A stretch of DNA of 64,000 bases from Circinella umbellata (lineage: Eukaryota; Mucoromycota; Mucoromycetes; Mucorales; Lichtheimiaceae). The stretch spans positions 248,001 to 312,000 of the forward strand of contig JAIWNF010000035.1 of NCBI GenBank assembly GCA_025093555.1. Reading direction: 5' to 3'. This document shows, one piece after another, positions 51,818 through 61,829 of the stretch (the first letter of the stretch is position 1; every line of letters begins with the position of its first letter). The notes below the pieces were generated by a model that was not told where the DNA came from, ran no database searches, and worked only from the letters and a program-made list of their open reading frames with translations. The position numbers and the translations under genes were made by a program.

Positions 51818-52303
51818 CTATCTATACCATTGTATATATGTCATCCTTGAAAAAGAAATCTTGGGGGAAGCGATTAAATTTTTTATATGGCAATGAAATA
51901 CATAGAAAATGGTGAACCACCTTGGCGATGTAGTGAAAGAATGTTCACGAGATATTGTTGATAAGGTTGAAGAAATAACAAGTGGTAGGCGATATAATAC
52001 CAAGGAATTTGATGTTGAGGAATGGATTTCCGATGTGGATTGGGATGTGTCTTCTTCAGACCAAAGTAATGATGAAACATGTGATTCGATTGACGAAGTG
52101 TCTGGTGACGCTAATAGGAATTTCTAGTGAGTATCGTGAACTCTCGAAAGCCCTTGGGTGTTATAATTTTAACTTTCCGTATCAATACCCAATTGTGTTA
52201 TATTTTGTCATTTTCGGTTTAGATTTGCTCTATGAATATAATAATCTACGTATTGTATAATCTTTATCAGCTTCGTAATAAAAACACAAAAACGTTATAG
52301 TCA

Positions 52304-53641
52304 GACGAGGGGCGCGCCAATTCTGAGCCGGCACTTTAGTAACATGGCGCGCCCTTCGTCTGTTTTACTTTGCTTGCTCTTGTTCAAGTTTGCTATATGA
52401 AACATATCTTATTTAAACTGAATTTTTCTCTACTTTAAATAAAAGAATCACGAATAAAAATATGACAGTCCGGTTGAATCATTATCATTCTTTAGTTGAA
52501 TACTTTATGATAATAAACATATCAAGCCATTTGGAAAACTATTAATATATATATATATATATATTTATAATTTCTTTTTAATCTATTATATCCAATGGGT
52601 CAAATCAAATTAAGAATTAATTCCTATAAAGTAAAAGATCATATTCAATTTTTATTTTTACTTTCAAAGCTTTTAGTAATAACATATTGAAATATTTATG
52701 CAATGGAAATATTGTACAAATATTAATAATAGGCGTTGTACATATTAATATAAGCTTGCTATTATGGGATCCATGGACCAGCAGGATTCTCCAACATAGG
52801 TTCATTACAAAAACAAAAACATTTGAAGACTATGCCGCTATCTTTCATACAAAGTGTTCTTGTTCATGACTCATTCAACAAGACTACACCAATATTTCAT
52901 ATGAGGATGCAATAGAATTCTTGTTTAAGAATCAAAATCTTGACTCTAGAGTTTACGATCAGCCACAAGACGAAAATTATGCCTTTAAGAGAGATTTCTA
53001 GAAGCTATTGTTATTCATATTTAATATGATTGATTTGATTTTTTTTATCGTTTTGTATTATTATATTTATGTCATCTTTTTTTTTCGTTATACTACGTAA
53101 TGACCCAATTTCTTTCTTCTTCCCTATTAATATGGTACTCTCTTACTTGGTAATTTATATTATACAGATTATTCCTTTATCCTACGTACGTAATAAATGT
53201 TGATGCGTGATCTTTTTTGAGCTGCTCCTATAGCAGCCCACCCATTCTATATTATAATTCATATGTCCTTTTCTTGTAATTTTGTTTATTTATAGCACAA
53301 GCATTATATAGTACGTATTATAGTTATATGCCTACAATTAGTGCCATTTTTGATCTATGTCATACTGCTTCGACCCTTTGCTATTGGCTTCTTTGTATAG
53401 TTACAGAAGTATACGTATTGCATTCTTTTATAACTTTTTGTTTCAGTGATTTTTGAGTATATTTTATGGCGTAGAAATAGAAAGAAACTCTATGTTCAAT
53501 TGGCACAATACGTTAAATATATTGTTAATAAGTATTGTTGAGATTGTGAATATTTTAAATAAGTGAAGAAAAAGGGTAGATGAAGGGTAGACGAAGGGCG
53601 CGCCATGTTACTAAAGTGCCGGCTCAGAATTGGCGCGCCCG
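52304..53641. mobile_element. DNA element with GC-rich 57-bp terminal inverted repeats
   Basis: The left terminus (52304-52360) and right terminus (53590-53646) are reverse complements with 55 of 57 positions matching. Both contain GGCGCGCC twice and an internal GAGCCGGCAC. Each repeat is itself partly palindromic, with GACGAAGGGCGCGCC facing GGCGCGCCC-x-TCGTC across a 27-bp spacer. A possible 6-bp target-site duplication, TAGTCA, flanks the element (52298-52303 and 53642-53647), although it overlaps the last bases of the repeat. The 1.2-kb interior is AT-rich and includes decayed coding-like sequence (about 52800-53000) with stops. No intact transposase, so probably non-autonomous. The GC-rich ends in an AT-rich genome are striking. 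Confidence 0.85.
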
Positions 53642-53693
53642 TAGTCATTCCCTTTAACTACAACCCTTATATTTATCATTTTGATTTACATAT

Positions 53694-53842
53694 CCGTTAA
53701 GGATTCAAAGCCTCTAAGTGCTGTGAAAGTGAAATTAAGGGGGATGTGAAAATCTTCTTATATTGTTTTTCCATTCCCTGAATTTTTGTGAAGTTATTGA
53801 GGTGTGAAAATTAACGGATATGAAATAAACGGGGATCCTCTG
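53694..53842 (+). mobile_element. Short pogo/Tigger-like non-autonomous element, copy 1
   Basis: The sequence from CCGTTAAGGATTCAAAG to AAACGGGGATCCTCTG, followed by TA, is homologous in reverse orientation to 54616-54773. Shared blocks are GTGAAAAT, CATTCCCTGAATTT, GTGTGAAAATTAACG and the terminus CCTCTGTA. The CAGAGGA(T/C)CCCCGTT(A/T)A terminus next to TA resembles pogo/Tigger-type ends, which use TA target sites. The left end is truncated. Confidence 0.65.
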
Positions 53843-53944
53843 TACTGTAATCAGAATTTTTCCAATTTGAACTATGGAGTACTTTTTTCTATGTATATAC
53901 TTCCATGTAGCCTTGTAAATTTTTGAGTCTCTACCACGAGATTT

Positions 53945-54238
53945 TCAGATTGCCAATGATTTGGGCGAAACAAGAGGCCAAATCATCTTTAAAAATCTTT
54001 TTGTTCTAATGGTTTGAATATGATTTCCATGAACGAAATATATAATTTCGGGTAGTGGCTGTCGAGCAGGTACGTCATATGGTAAGTATAACTCTGATTC
54101 ATGGATTAAATAAAAATAACTGGCTAGAGGTAAATTGAAAGTATTCGCTGTAACTTGTATATTAAAAGCTACATCAAACCAGTTTTCCTTGAGCAAGCAG
54201 AACGAGGTTTGTAATTGTGGTGCGAAACCATATGTCAT
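53945..54238 (-). pseudogene. Unidentified coding fragment between two short elements
   Basis: A 97-codon open frame begins MTYGFAPQLQTSF. It has balanced composition and includes Y-F-Y-L-I-H-E-S-E-L-Y-L-P-Y-D-V and P-E-I-I-Y-F-V-H-G-N-H. The last part resembles the hydrophobic strand plus G-N-H segment that ends OTU-type cysteine protease domains, which occur on some fungal transposons. This is a weak pattern match. It lies between two facing pogo-like copies, so it may be interior sequence of a degraded mobile element. Confidence 0.3.
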
Positions 54239-54615
54239 TCTTGGAAATAATTTGTTATATAAAACACGATGTCTATTACAAATATAATCAATGCAGATAT
54301 CTCGATTATTTTTGACATACCAATATAATTTTCTTAGACATTTAAATACTTCTCTTGATCTTTATTGATAATATAACCCAAAGTTCTAGAGCCACATCAG
54401 CCATCATAATTTATCACAATATCTCATCATTGAATATCAATGTCTATACCATCAATAAATCAATACCAGACGTTTTACCATAAATAATAACCAAGTTTAC
54501 ATCTAATAAGATTTATTCTTACTCGTAACATTAATTCGATTTTACTAGAAAAGGACCCGGTTTACTTGGAACAGGATTCGATTTCTCCTGAATCTGGACT
54601 CGTTTTCACCTGATA

Positions 54616-54773
54616 CAGAGGACCCCCGTTAATTTCCTATTCGTTAATTTTCACATCCTCATTAATTTCACAGAAATTCAGGGAATGAAATATTGACAAT
54701 AAAATTTTCACATTCTCATTTAATATTCACTTTCAATGTAAGCAGGGAGATTGAAACCTTAACGGGGGTACTA
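54616..54773 (-). mobile_element. Short pogo/Tigger-like non-autonomous element, copy 2
   Basis: An element of about 158 bp flanked by TA. The left terminus is CAGAGGACCCCCGTTAA and the right terminus TTAACGGGGGTACTA, so its ends are inverted repeats of CCCCCGTTAA. It is homologous in opposite orientation to copy 1. A third piece of the same terminus, GGTTCCTCTGTA, occurs at about 55298-55309 as a remnant. Confidence 0.72.
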
Positions 54774-55622
54774 TACGCACTTAAAATATATATTATACAT
54801 TGATTTTATTGTATTAATGGGCTTTGAAGATAATTGTATTCAGATAAGGATTTTCTCGTCTAAGAAATAATATATATCAGCCAAACAACATATTATGAAA
54901 TTTAGCGCATAAAGCATGAAACTCGGGTGGATTTCAGCACTTTGAGTTCCTGAAGATTCTTTTTTTTTCCATGAACATACGTAGCAGTTGCTTAACTTTT
55001 ACATGTCTTGGAGTTGACTTCTGCCAATCATTCGATATTTCTGAAATATTTTGTAAGTCACTGTTATTTGACTAGTAAATAGTAGGAAAAGAAGATAAAA
55101 TTTAAAATTACATTGGTAATAAAGATGGAACGAATAAGCGTGTTTACATATTTATAACTTTTCCTGAATAATATTTGCATTATAAGTGGTATGTATACAT
55201 GTATTATCTCTTTCCTATTGATCTGCGCTTAAAGGTAAATGATTATATTTAGCCCCGATAACTTTCACACTAAACATGGGAGATATAAAAAGTTTGAAAT
55301 CAACAGGGTTCCTCTGTATGATCTAACAGTGATGTTGTTGCTTCATGACCTCAAAACATTTTTTCAAAGTTCTTCACACTTACTATCCAGCATCACTTTT
55401 TATTTAGCTATCAGAAGCCTTTGTAGTAGTAGGGATTTCCGCATCTTTTTTCGACTTCCCGCATGGGAAACACTGAAAGGTTACTATCCTAAACTCAGCT
55501 TTTCCATCTTAGGCTATTGCCTCAGGCATAACAACCTTAATATTGACCACATTTTTTAAATGTTTTTTTTTTTTTTCAAACTCGCGTTTTACTCTCCATT
55601 TCTTAAAATTTTAGAAATAAAA

Positions 55623-57006
55623 ATGTTATTACAACGTCGATTATTTTCAGCTTGTCGTACAGTTGCTCATGAAAACCCATTGGTAAATTTTTTTTGAGTG
55701 TGTCAGTGTATTGACACAAAGGAAAAAAATCATATTCATACTTTTTGATTTACATTATATATAATATAAAACATAAGGGTCTACCTAATCACAAAAAAGC
55801 GCCTACCATTCCACGTGCTCAACGAGGTTTACCAAAGAAAACACCTATACCTAATGTAAAGAATGTTGTTGCTGTAGCATCGGGTAAAGGAGGTGTTGGT
55901 AAATCTACAACTGCAGGTAATATATATATATATATAAATTATTGTTAGGGAAAAAAAAAAAGAAAAGTGAAAAATAACAATGGTGGTATTATTATTTTAG
56001 TTAACCTTGCACTTGCTGCTGCTGGATTAAAGAAACGTGTGGGTATTTTGGATGCGGATATATTTGGACCTTCAATTCCTTCACTCATGAACTTAAAAGG
56101 TGAACCTGATTTAACGGAAAAAGGAGATCGATTAATACCCTTGACAAATTATGGTGTTAAATGTATGTCAATGGGATTTCTTGTGGATAAAGAAGCACCC
56201 GTTGTATGGAGAGGATTAATGGTAAATATATATTTAAATAATGTAAACGTGTGATGTATGTATTATGTCTCTATCCTTTCTCCCACTAATTTTCCTTACT
56301 TATATTTTGCTTTTCAATACTTTTAGGTTATGAAAGCATTACAACAATTATTACATCAAGTGGATTGGGGTCATTTGGATTTATTGGTTATTGATATGCC
56401 ACCAGGTACTGGTGATGTACAATTGACAATTACTCAACAAATCGAATTAAAGGGTAAAATTACTTATAAAAGACCGAAAAGGGAGGAGAGGGAGAGAAAA
56501 GAAAAGAGAATATAGATGAGGAGATAGCATAGCAAAAATTTAATGGATTTTCTCACTTTATTATAATAGGTGCTGTTATTATTTCTACTCCTCAAGATAT
56601 TGCACTTATTGATGCAGTAAAAGGTACTAATATGTTTCGAAAAGTAGATGTACCGGTAAGTTTCTTTCTTTAATTATATATACATATTAATAAACTGAAT
56701 GCAGTGAGAGTTTTTTTTAAGTTCTGGTCGATTTTTTTTTATGTTTAGATTCTTGGTATGGTACAAAATATGTCATTATTCATTTGTCCCAATTGTAATC
56801 ACGAAACACATATTTTTGGTAATGATGGAGCAGTAGAAATGGCACAAAAAATGGACATTCCATTTTTAGGTGAAGTTCCACTTCATGCAGATATTTGTCA
56901 ATTATCAGATGCTGGTAAACCTATTGTTGTATCACAGCCAGATAGTCCATTTGCAGCTCATTATCGTTCCATTGCCTCAAAGATCATTGAAAATCTTGAA
57001 CCATAA
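55623..57006 (+). CDS. IND1: Mitochondrial Mrp/NBP35-type iron-sulfur protein required for complex I
   Basis: Six exons (55623-55682, 55778-55916, 56001-56221, 56327-56453, 56570-56655, 56749-57006) sum to 891 nt, 296 residues. The start [16 protein letters not shown] is an Arg-rich, Asp/Glu-free mitochondrial targeting sequence. The deviant Walker A motif G56-K-G-G-V-G-K-S-T is of the Mrp/MinD type. Family blocks follow: [33 protein letters not shown], and C224-P-N-C227, the cysteine pair that bridges the Fe-S cluster. Ind1/NUBPL delivers 4Fe-4S clusters to respiratory complex I. The lack of an N-terminal four-cysteine region and the targeting signal exclude cytosolic Nbp35; Cfd1 lacks the presequence. 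Presence fits an organism with complex I. Confidence 0.95.
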
Positions 57007-57204
57007 AATAGATAAATTTAAAGATTATTTGTATATTTGAAAGAAAAAGAGAAGCTTTTTTATTTTATCAAGAAAAATTATTATTGTTATTAGTATTATT
57101 AATTATAAAGAATGATGAGGAAGGAGAAGGATATAACTAATAATAATTAAAGAAAAAAATAAGAAACATGGGGAACATATGTAAAGATGATCTTTTTTTT
57201 TCTT

Positions 57205-58718
57205 TTATAAACCAAAAGTAAAGGCTAAACCAGCAGCTACGATACTCATATAAGCACCATGAATGATTGATACAGTGTTACCTGCTGATTCAGCTACATT
57301 GACAGCTCCAGTTGATGGCTTTCCATCTTGTTTTTTATTATTCATTCCACCTGCAGGTCCACTAATACCACCGCCACCACCGCCACTAGTGCCTCCTTCA
57401 CCTTGACCAATAGTAGGATCCATACTATCAACATCCATATTAGATTTACAACCCCAAATGCTACCCTTCACAACACTGCTTTCTTTGAATTTCTTTGTGA
57501 CATCAGGACATGGGAACTTGGCACTACTAGATTGAATACGCATACCACCACGAACATCTTGTAAAGATGGTAATTCATAGGTATCGAACCCGCCAGCGAG
57601 ATCGACTGTACCATAAACAGCAGATAATTTAGGATAACCACTAATGGAGGTCAATTGTGTATTATTTCCCACGGATAAAGCACCACGAATTAAATTCAAC
57701 TCTTTCATAGAAGTTTCGCTTAATCTGTTATTGTTTGCAATGGCCAAGGTACCACCAATATCCTGTAGACTATCCAAATGAAGGGCAGTGAAATCATTTT
57801 GATGGAAAGAAAGATCAGAAATTACATGTGTAAGACCTGACAAGTCGACTGAATCAAGGTTACGTAATGTGCCTGTTTGAAGACTTGCAAGTTGGCTTGC
57901 CTAATTTAATTGTATTTCATACAGTTGAGAAAGATAATTTATATATGACCAATACAAAAGATAAAAACTTTTATCCTTCTCCCCTCCTTCCTTCACTCTT
58001 TTTTTCCAAAAGAAAAAAAAATTACCTTAAATTCCATATGATCACCATTGCCTACAACATAAAGTTCACCTGATATTTCTTTGGCCTGTAAATCAAATGA
58101 ATTCATCAAAGTATTTGCTGTCAATGTAAACTTATTCAAAGTATCAAACTTAAGACCACCAATGACTGTTGCACGTGTATCTTGAATAGTCAAATCTTGT
58201 ACTTTGGATAAACCAGCAGGGAAATCGATTTTTTCCAATTCTGGCAATACCCGTAATGTCAAACCAGTAGCTTCTTGAAGTACAGGTAAATCCAATTGTT
58301 GTAAACCAGTATGTTCACTAATTCTCAATTCACCTTGTACAGATTTCAAACTGGGGGCACTAAGAGTTCTTAATGAACTACTACCAGTAATTAAAACATC
58401 ACCAATAATTTCTTCAACACCTGCTAACGTCAATTGATGTACAGGTGGTTGATGCATTGTAATGGTTCCATGAAATTGTTTACATCCTTTGATAGCATCT
58501 AAATCCCCTTGACCAGTACCAGTGATATCTGTACCACACACACCAGTTGGTTTTGTTGCTTGTTGTTGATTTTGAGCTATGCATTGTTGTAATATAGAAA
58601 ATTAATTTTTGTTTATATATGCATTATCTTGATTTTAAATATCTTTGTGACACAAAAACATACCTGTGGCCATGATGGCCATGGAAATAAGAACCAAGGC
58701 ATTAACCTTAGCAACCAT
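57205..58718 (-). CDS. Ecm33/Sps2-like GPI-anchored cell wall protein
   Basis: Three minus-strand exons (58718-58664, 58576-58026, 57900-57205) give 433 residues. The signal peptide is MVAKVNALVLISMAIMAT. The body (about 30-340) consists of receptor L-domain-like leucine-rich repeats (I-x-G-x-L-x-I, L-P-x-L, L-x-S-V-x-G), as in Ecm33 and Pst1, with C-G and G-C near the N terminus and C-P-D-V-T...W-G-C at the C-terminal cap. A Gly/Ser-rich linker with a run of six Gly and a hydrophobic tail (A-Y-M-S-I-V-A-A-G-L-A-F-T-F-G-L) indicate GPI anchoring. Ecm33 proteins are needed for wall integrity; the molecular activity is not known. It is divergently transcribed from the gene at 59158 over about 440 bases and converges on the Ind1 gene. 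Confidence 0.9.
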
Positions 58719-59157
58719 TCTCGTTATTGTATATATAATATATTTTCAAATAATAGTGATCAAATATAAAGAAAAAAACTTTTTTATTTTGAAAAAACCC
58801 TTTCTTATTAAGGTGGAGGACATTATATATATTCTCTCCAAAATTTCAAATAAGACCAAGAAAAGTATAATAAAAAAAATTCCAAAAGCCGGAACAAACA
58901 AATATAATTAGACCATGCGTGATCATATGGCGGAATGAATAATATAATCCCGGAAAAACTAAATCAAACAATTATATCATATCTTTTTCAATACCTTATT
59001 TGTTACATAACGCATAAATTTGACCGGGAACTCCCTCTCAATTACGCATATAAATATAGATTTTATTTGTTATATATTTCTCTTTCTCTTTATTTTCTCC
59101 CGTATTCTTTTCTTCTGGCTCTCTCCTTTTCTTTTTTACGGAAATAACAAAAAAATA

Positions 59158-59772
59158 ATGATGGATCCTGGAATGTTCCTAGCTCTTACTTCAGATAACC
59201 ATATACCCGATCATGAACATGACCATTTATTGAAACATGAAGATATGGATCGTCGATGGCATGGTTGTGATTGGTCGACACATGAATCGACCAACTTATT
59301 ATATTTTGAACCTGGTATGACTACTGCTGAATTACTTTATGTAAAAGGAAACGGTGATGGATTTATCCGTCTAACACCTGAAAACATGGACGATGATGGC
59401 GATACAGAAGAAGAAGATAATGAAGAACCACTTGAAAAAGAAGCAGGTGTATCTACACATGAACCTCGATTCACCATTCTATGCAAGGATGATGAACCTT
59501 TTGTTGATGAACCAATCTCTTTAATGGAAACCACAAAAGTACAAAAATCTTTATTAGAAAACAAATCATTGGTGATTGAAAAACCAAAACAACAGGAACA
59601 ACAAAAAACTTCATTACAACAAAAAGTACAAGAGGTACAACAGCAACAACAACAAGAAGAAAAGAAACCTTCATCACCTCGACCACAACCTCAATCTTCA
59701 TCTAGTAGTAGAAAGAAAAAACCAAATAGTGGCAATAAAAGAAAAAAACGTGGCACGAAATTCTTTTGGTGA
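59158..59772 (+). CDS. Uncharacterised intronless acidic and Gln-rich protein
   Basis: A single exon of 204 residues beginning MMDPGMFLALTSDNH. The N-terminal 85 residues have balanced composition with His, Asp and Trp-rich segments (H-E-H-D-H-L-L-K-H-E-D-M-D-R-R-W-H-G-C-D-W) and E-L-L-Y-V-K-G-N-G-D-G-F-I-R-L. An acidic run follows (T-E-E-E-D-N-E-E), then a Gln/Lys coiled-coil-like tract (about 140-170). It ends in a Ser/Lys-rich basic tail with K-R-K-K-R-G, a possible nuclear localisation signal. It is one of the few intronless genes here. No family recognised. Confidence 0.65.
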   Translation: MMDPGMFLALTSDNHIPDHEHDHLLKHEDMDRRWHGCDWSTHESTNLLYFEPGMTTAELLYVKGNGDGFIRLTPENMDDDGDTEEEDNEEPLEKEAGVSTHEPRFTILCKDDEPFVDEPISLMETTKVQKSLLENKSLVIEKPKQQEQQKTSLQQKVQEVQQQQQQEEKKPSSPRPQPQSSSSSRKKKPNSGNKRKKRGTKFFW

Positions 59773-61829
59773 AAAGAAAAAAAATCATGTTCTTTCACAT
59801 GATGGCTATTGAATCGTTGGTTTATACCTTTTTGAATATACATGTATGACTCCCCCCCCCCTTCTTTACTTTCACTACGTACTCCTCCCTTTTTTTTCCT
59901 TTTGATTTGTTATACCCAAAAGGAACAATAAAAGAAAACAAATAGTTACTATTTGTTTTGTTGTAATATTACTTATTTCTTATAAATAACATGACTCGGG
60001 TACTATATTACCAATCATGGTTATTGGACTGGGGAAAACTAAAAGAAAACAATTTTTATGTTGTGGTGCCACCCTTTTTTTTTCCTTGTCAAAAAAATGA
60101 AAGGATTTTTTTTCTATCACATTGTTCATCATCAGACATAATAGATATACAATCAACATTTGTAACCAACAACCAAAACTATATTATAGAATATGAAAAT
60201 TATCTGGAGATTTTATAATTAATTTCACATTTTTTTTGTGGAGGGGTTATTCCCAGGCATGTAACTATATAAACTTAACAATAACTATAAACTTGCCTAA
60301 AACATTTTCCTGTTCGGGTTTTGTTCAGAAAACATATTTACTTGACATTATTGTTTCGAATGTTAGGGCCGATCCATTATAATGTATAAATGGCCCGGTG
60401 ACTTTTGACTCGGGTGATGTGTTACATTTGGTTTTTTTTTTCTCTGGGCCATCTGTTTAATTCTGTGTAATAAATAAGGTTACATGCCATCAAGAAGAAA
60501 GTTTAAAAAAAACATTTTCCATGTTTGGTCATAATGGGGAAATTGTAAGCATTCATTTTACATACAGGTTTTTTTTTCCCTATGTAGTGGTTTTTTCAAT
60601 ATGCCGCTGAAAGGAAGTATGAGGAAATATCAACTTGACATAATAAAGAAAATAATAAATTCACATTTTTATTTTTATTTTTATAAGAATTCTTGAAACT
60701 ATGTAACATTTGTTCATTGTAAAGACATTGAAAGAAGAAAGAACAAATAGAACGCCAATTAATCCATTCTTTATATTTTACCGAGAATAACATGATACTC
60801 TATTCTGTACGTAAAGTTTTTAATAAATAGGATTAAATAATCGTCCTCTCTTAAAGAAGAATTAATATCAGAGGTAGCCATTTGATGTACTTATTTGAAA
60901 AAAAAGAGGGTACTGTAATACATAATACGAAAGATGAAGAGAAAAACGAACTAATTCACAACATGTAGACTAAATTGATAAGATTTGATTTGTAAATTTT
61001 TTTTTGATCTGCGTACGTAAAGGAGTGAATCTTTTTCATTTACCCAATACGAACCATGTCATCCGTTCATTTTCAAAGATTTCAAACTTTTTATATATGA
61101 ATAAGCTTATGTTTCATAAGCATTAAATTCGCGGGGTTGTGTTCGCAGACATACAGAAAGTCCTCTATATGTGACTAGTACAAAAATGTTTTGAGAAGGG
61201 AGATGATAACAATGGTAGACCGGATAGGAAGACGATATTAATATTAAACAAAATGATTTATAAAACGATTCAGATTTCCATGTTGTGAAGAAAAACAAAA
61301 TTGGATGGTAAAAGGCCTCGATGGTGGAAAAACAAATGATATATATATTGATTGGTAAAGATGGTGCAGATTTCGTGGTTGGTTGGTTTGGTGGTGATAA
61401 AGTTAGATCATAATTTGAAGATAAAAAAAAGAAGGATATCTTGCTAGTGGGTGCGTTGTCGTTTTTGTAATGATTTTTATAATGGTATAAAATTAGATGG
61501 GAGACACCCATGGTTCCTTTCCCGTGACAATAATGATAATGGGCGCATGGTAGTACTGGTTAAATCAAGGGTTTTTTCCCACGATTCTTTTACCAACACA
61601 AGCAAGATTTAAAAAGTGGCAAAATTTTTGTCACCCAGATTTTATTGCTGTGTACTATATAAGCTTGGAGTATCATACTCATCACTTTTACCACCCTAAT
61701 AAAAGGTGTCATTATAGCCATTGTTGCTAACGTCGCTCTACTTTGTTGGATCTATAGTTACTACTACAACTATCGGGGATGGTGTCGCTACTATTATTAT
61801 CACAAGCAGACTGATAATCATTGCTAGTT
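59773..61829. other. Intergenic region, no supported gene
   Basis: About 2 kb of AT-rich sequence with homopolymers. One 134-codon minus-strand open frame (61107-61511) is Ser, Pro, Phe and Tyr-rich in a pyrimidine-biased stretch and lacks coding character, so I do not call it. Confidence 0.55.

Noticed and set aside
55239..55559. 106-codon plus-strand frame before Ind1
   Set aside because: Its first part overlaps a relic of the pogo-like terminus (GGTTCCTCTGTA), the rest has no recognisable family, and no convincing ATG or splice context is present.
61107..61511. 134-codon minus-strand frame
   Set aside because: Ser/Pro/Phe/Tyr-rich composition follows local pyrimidine bias; no promoter, splice structure or family signal.
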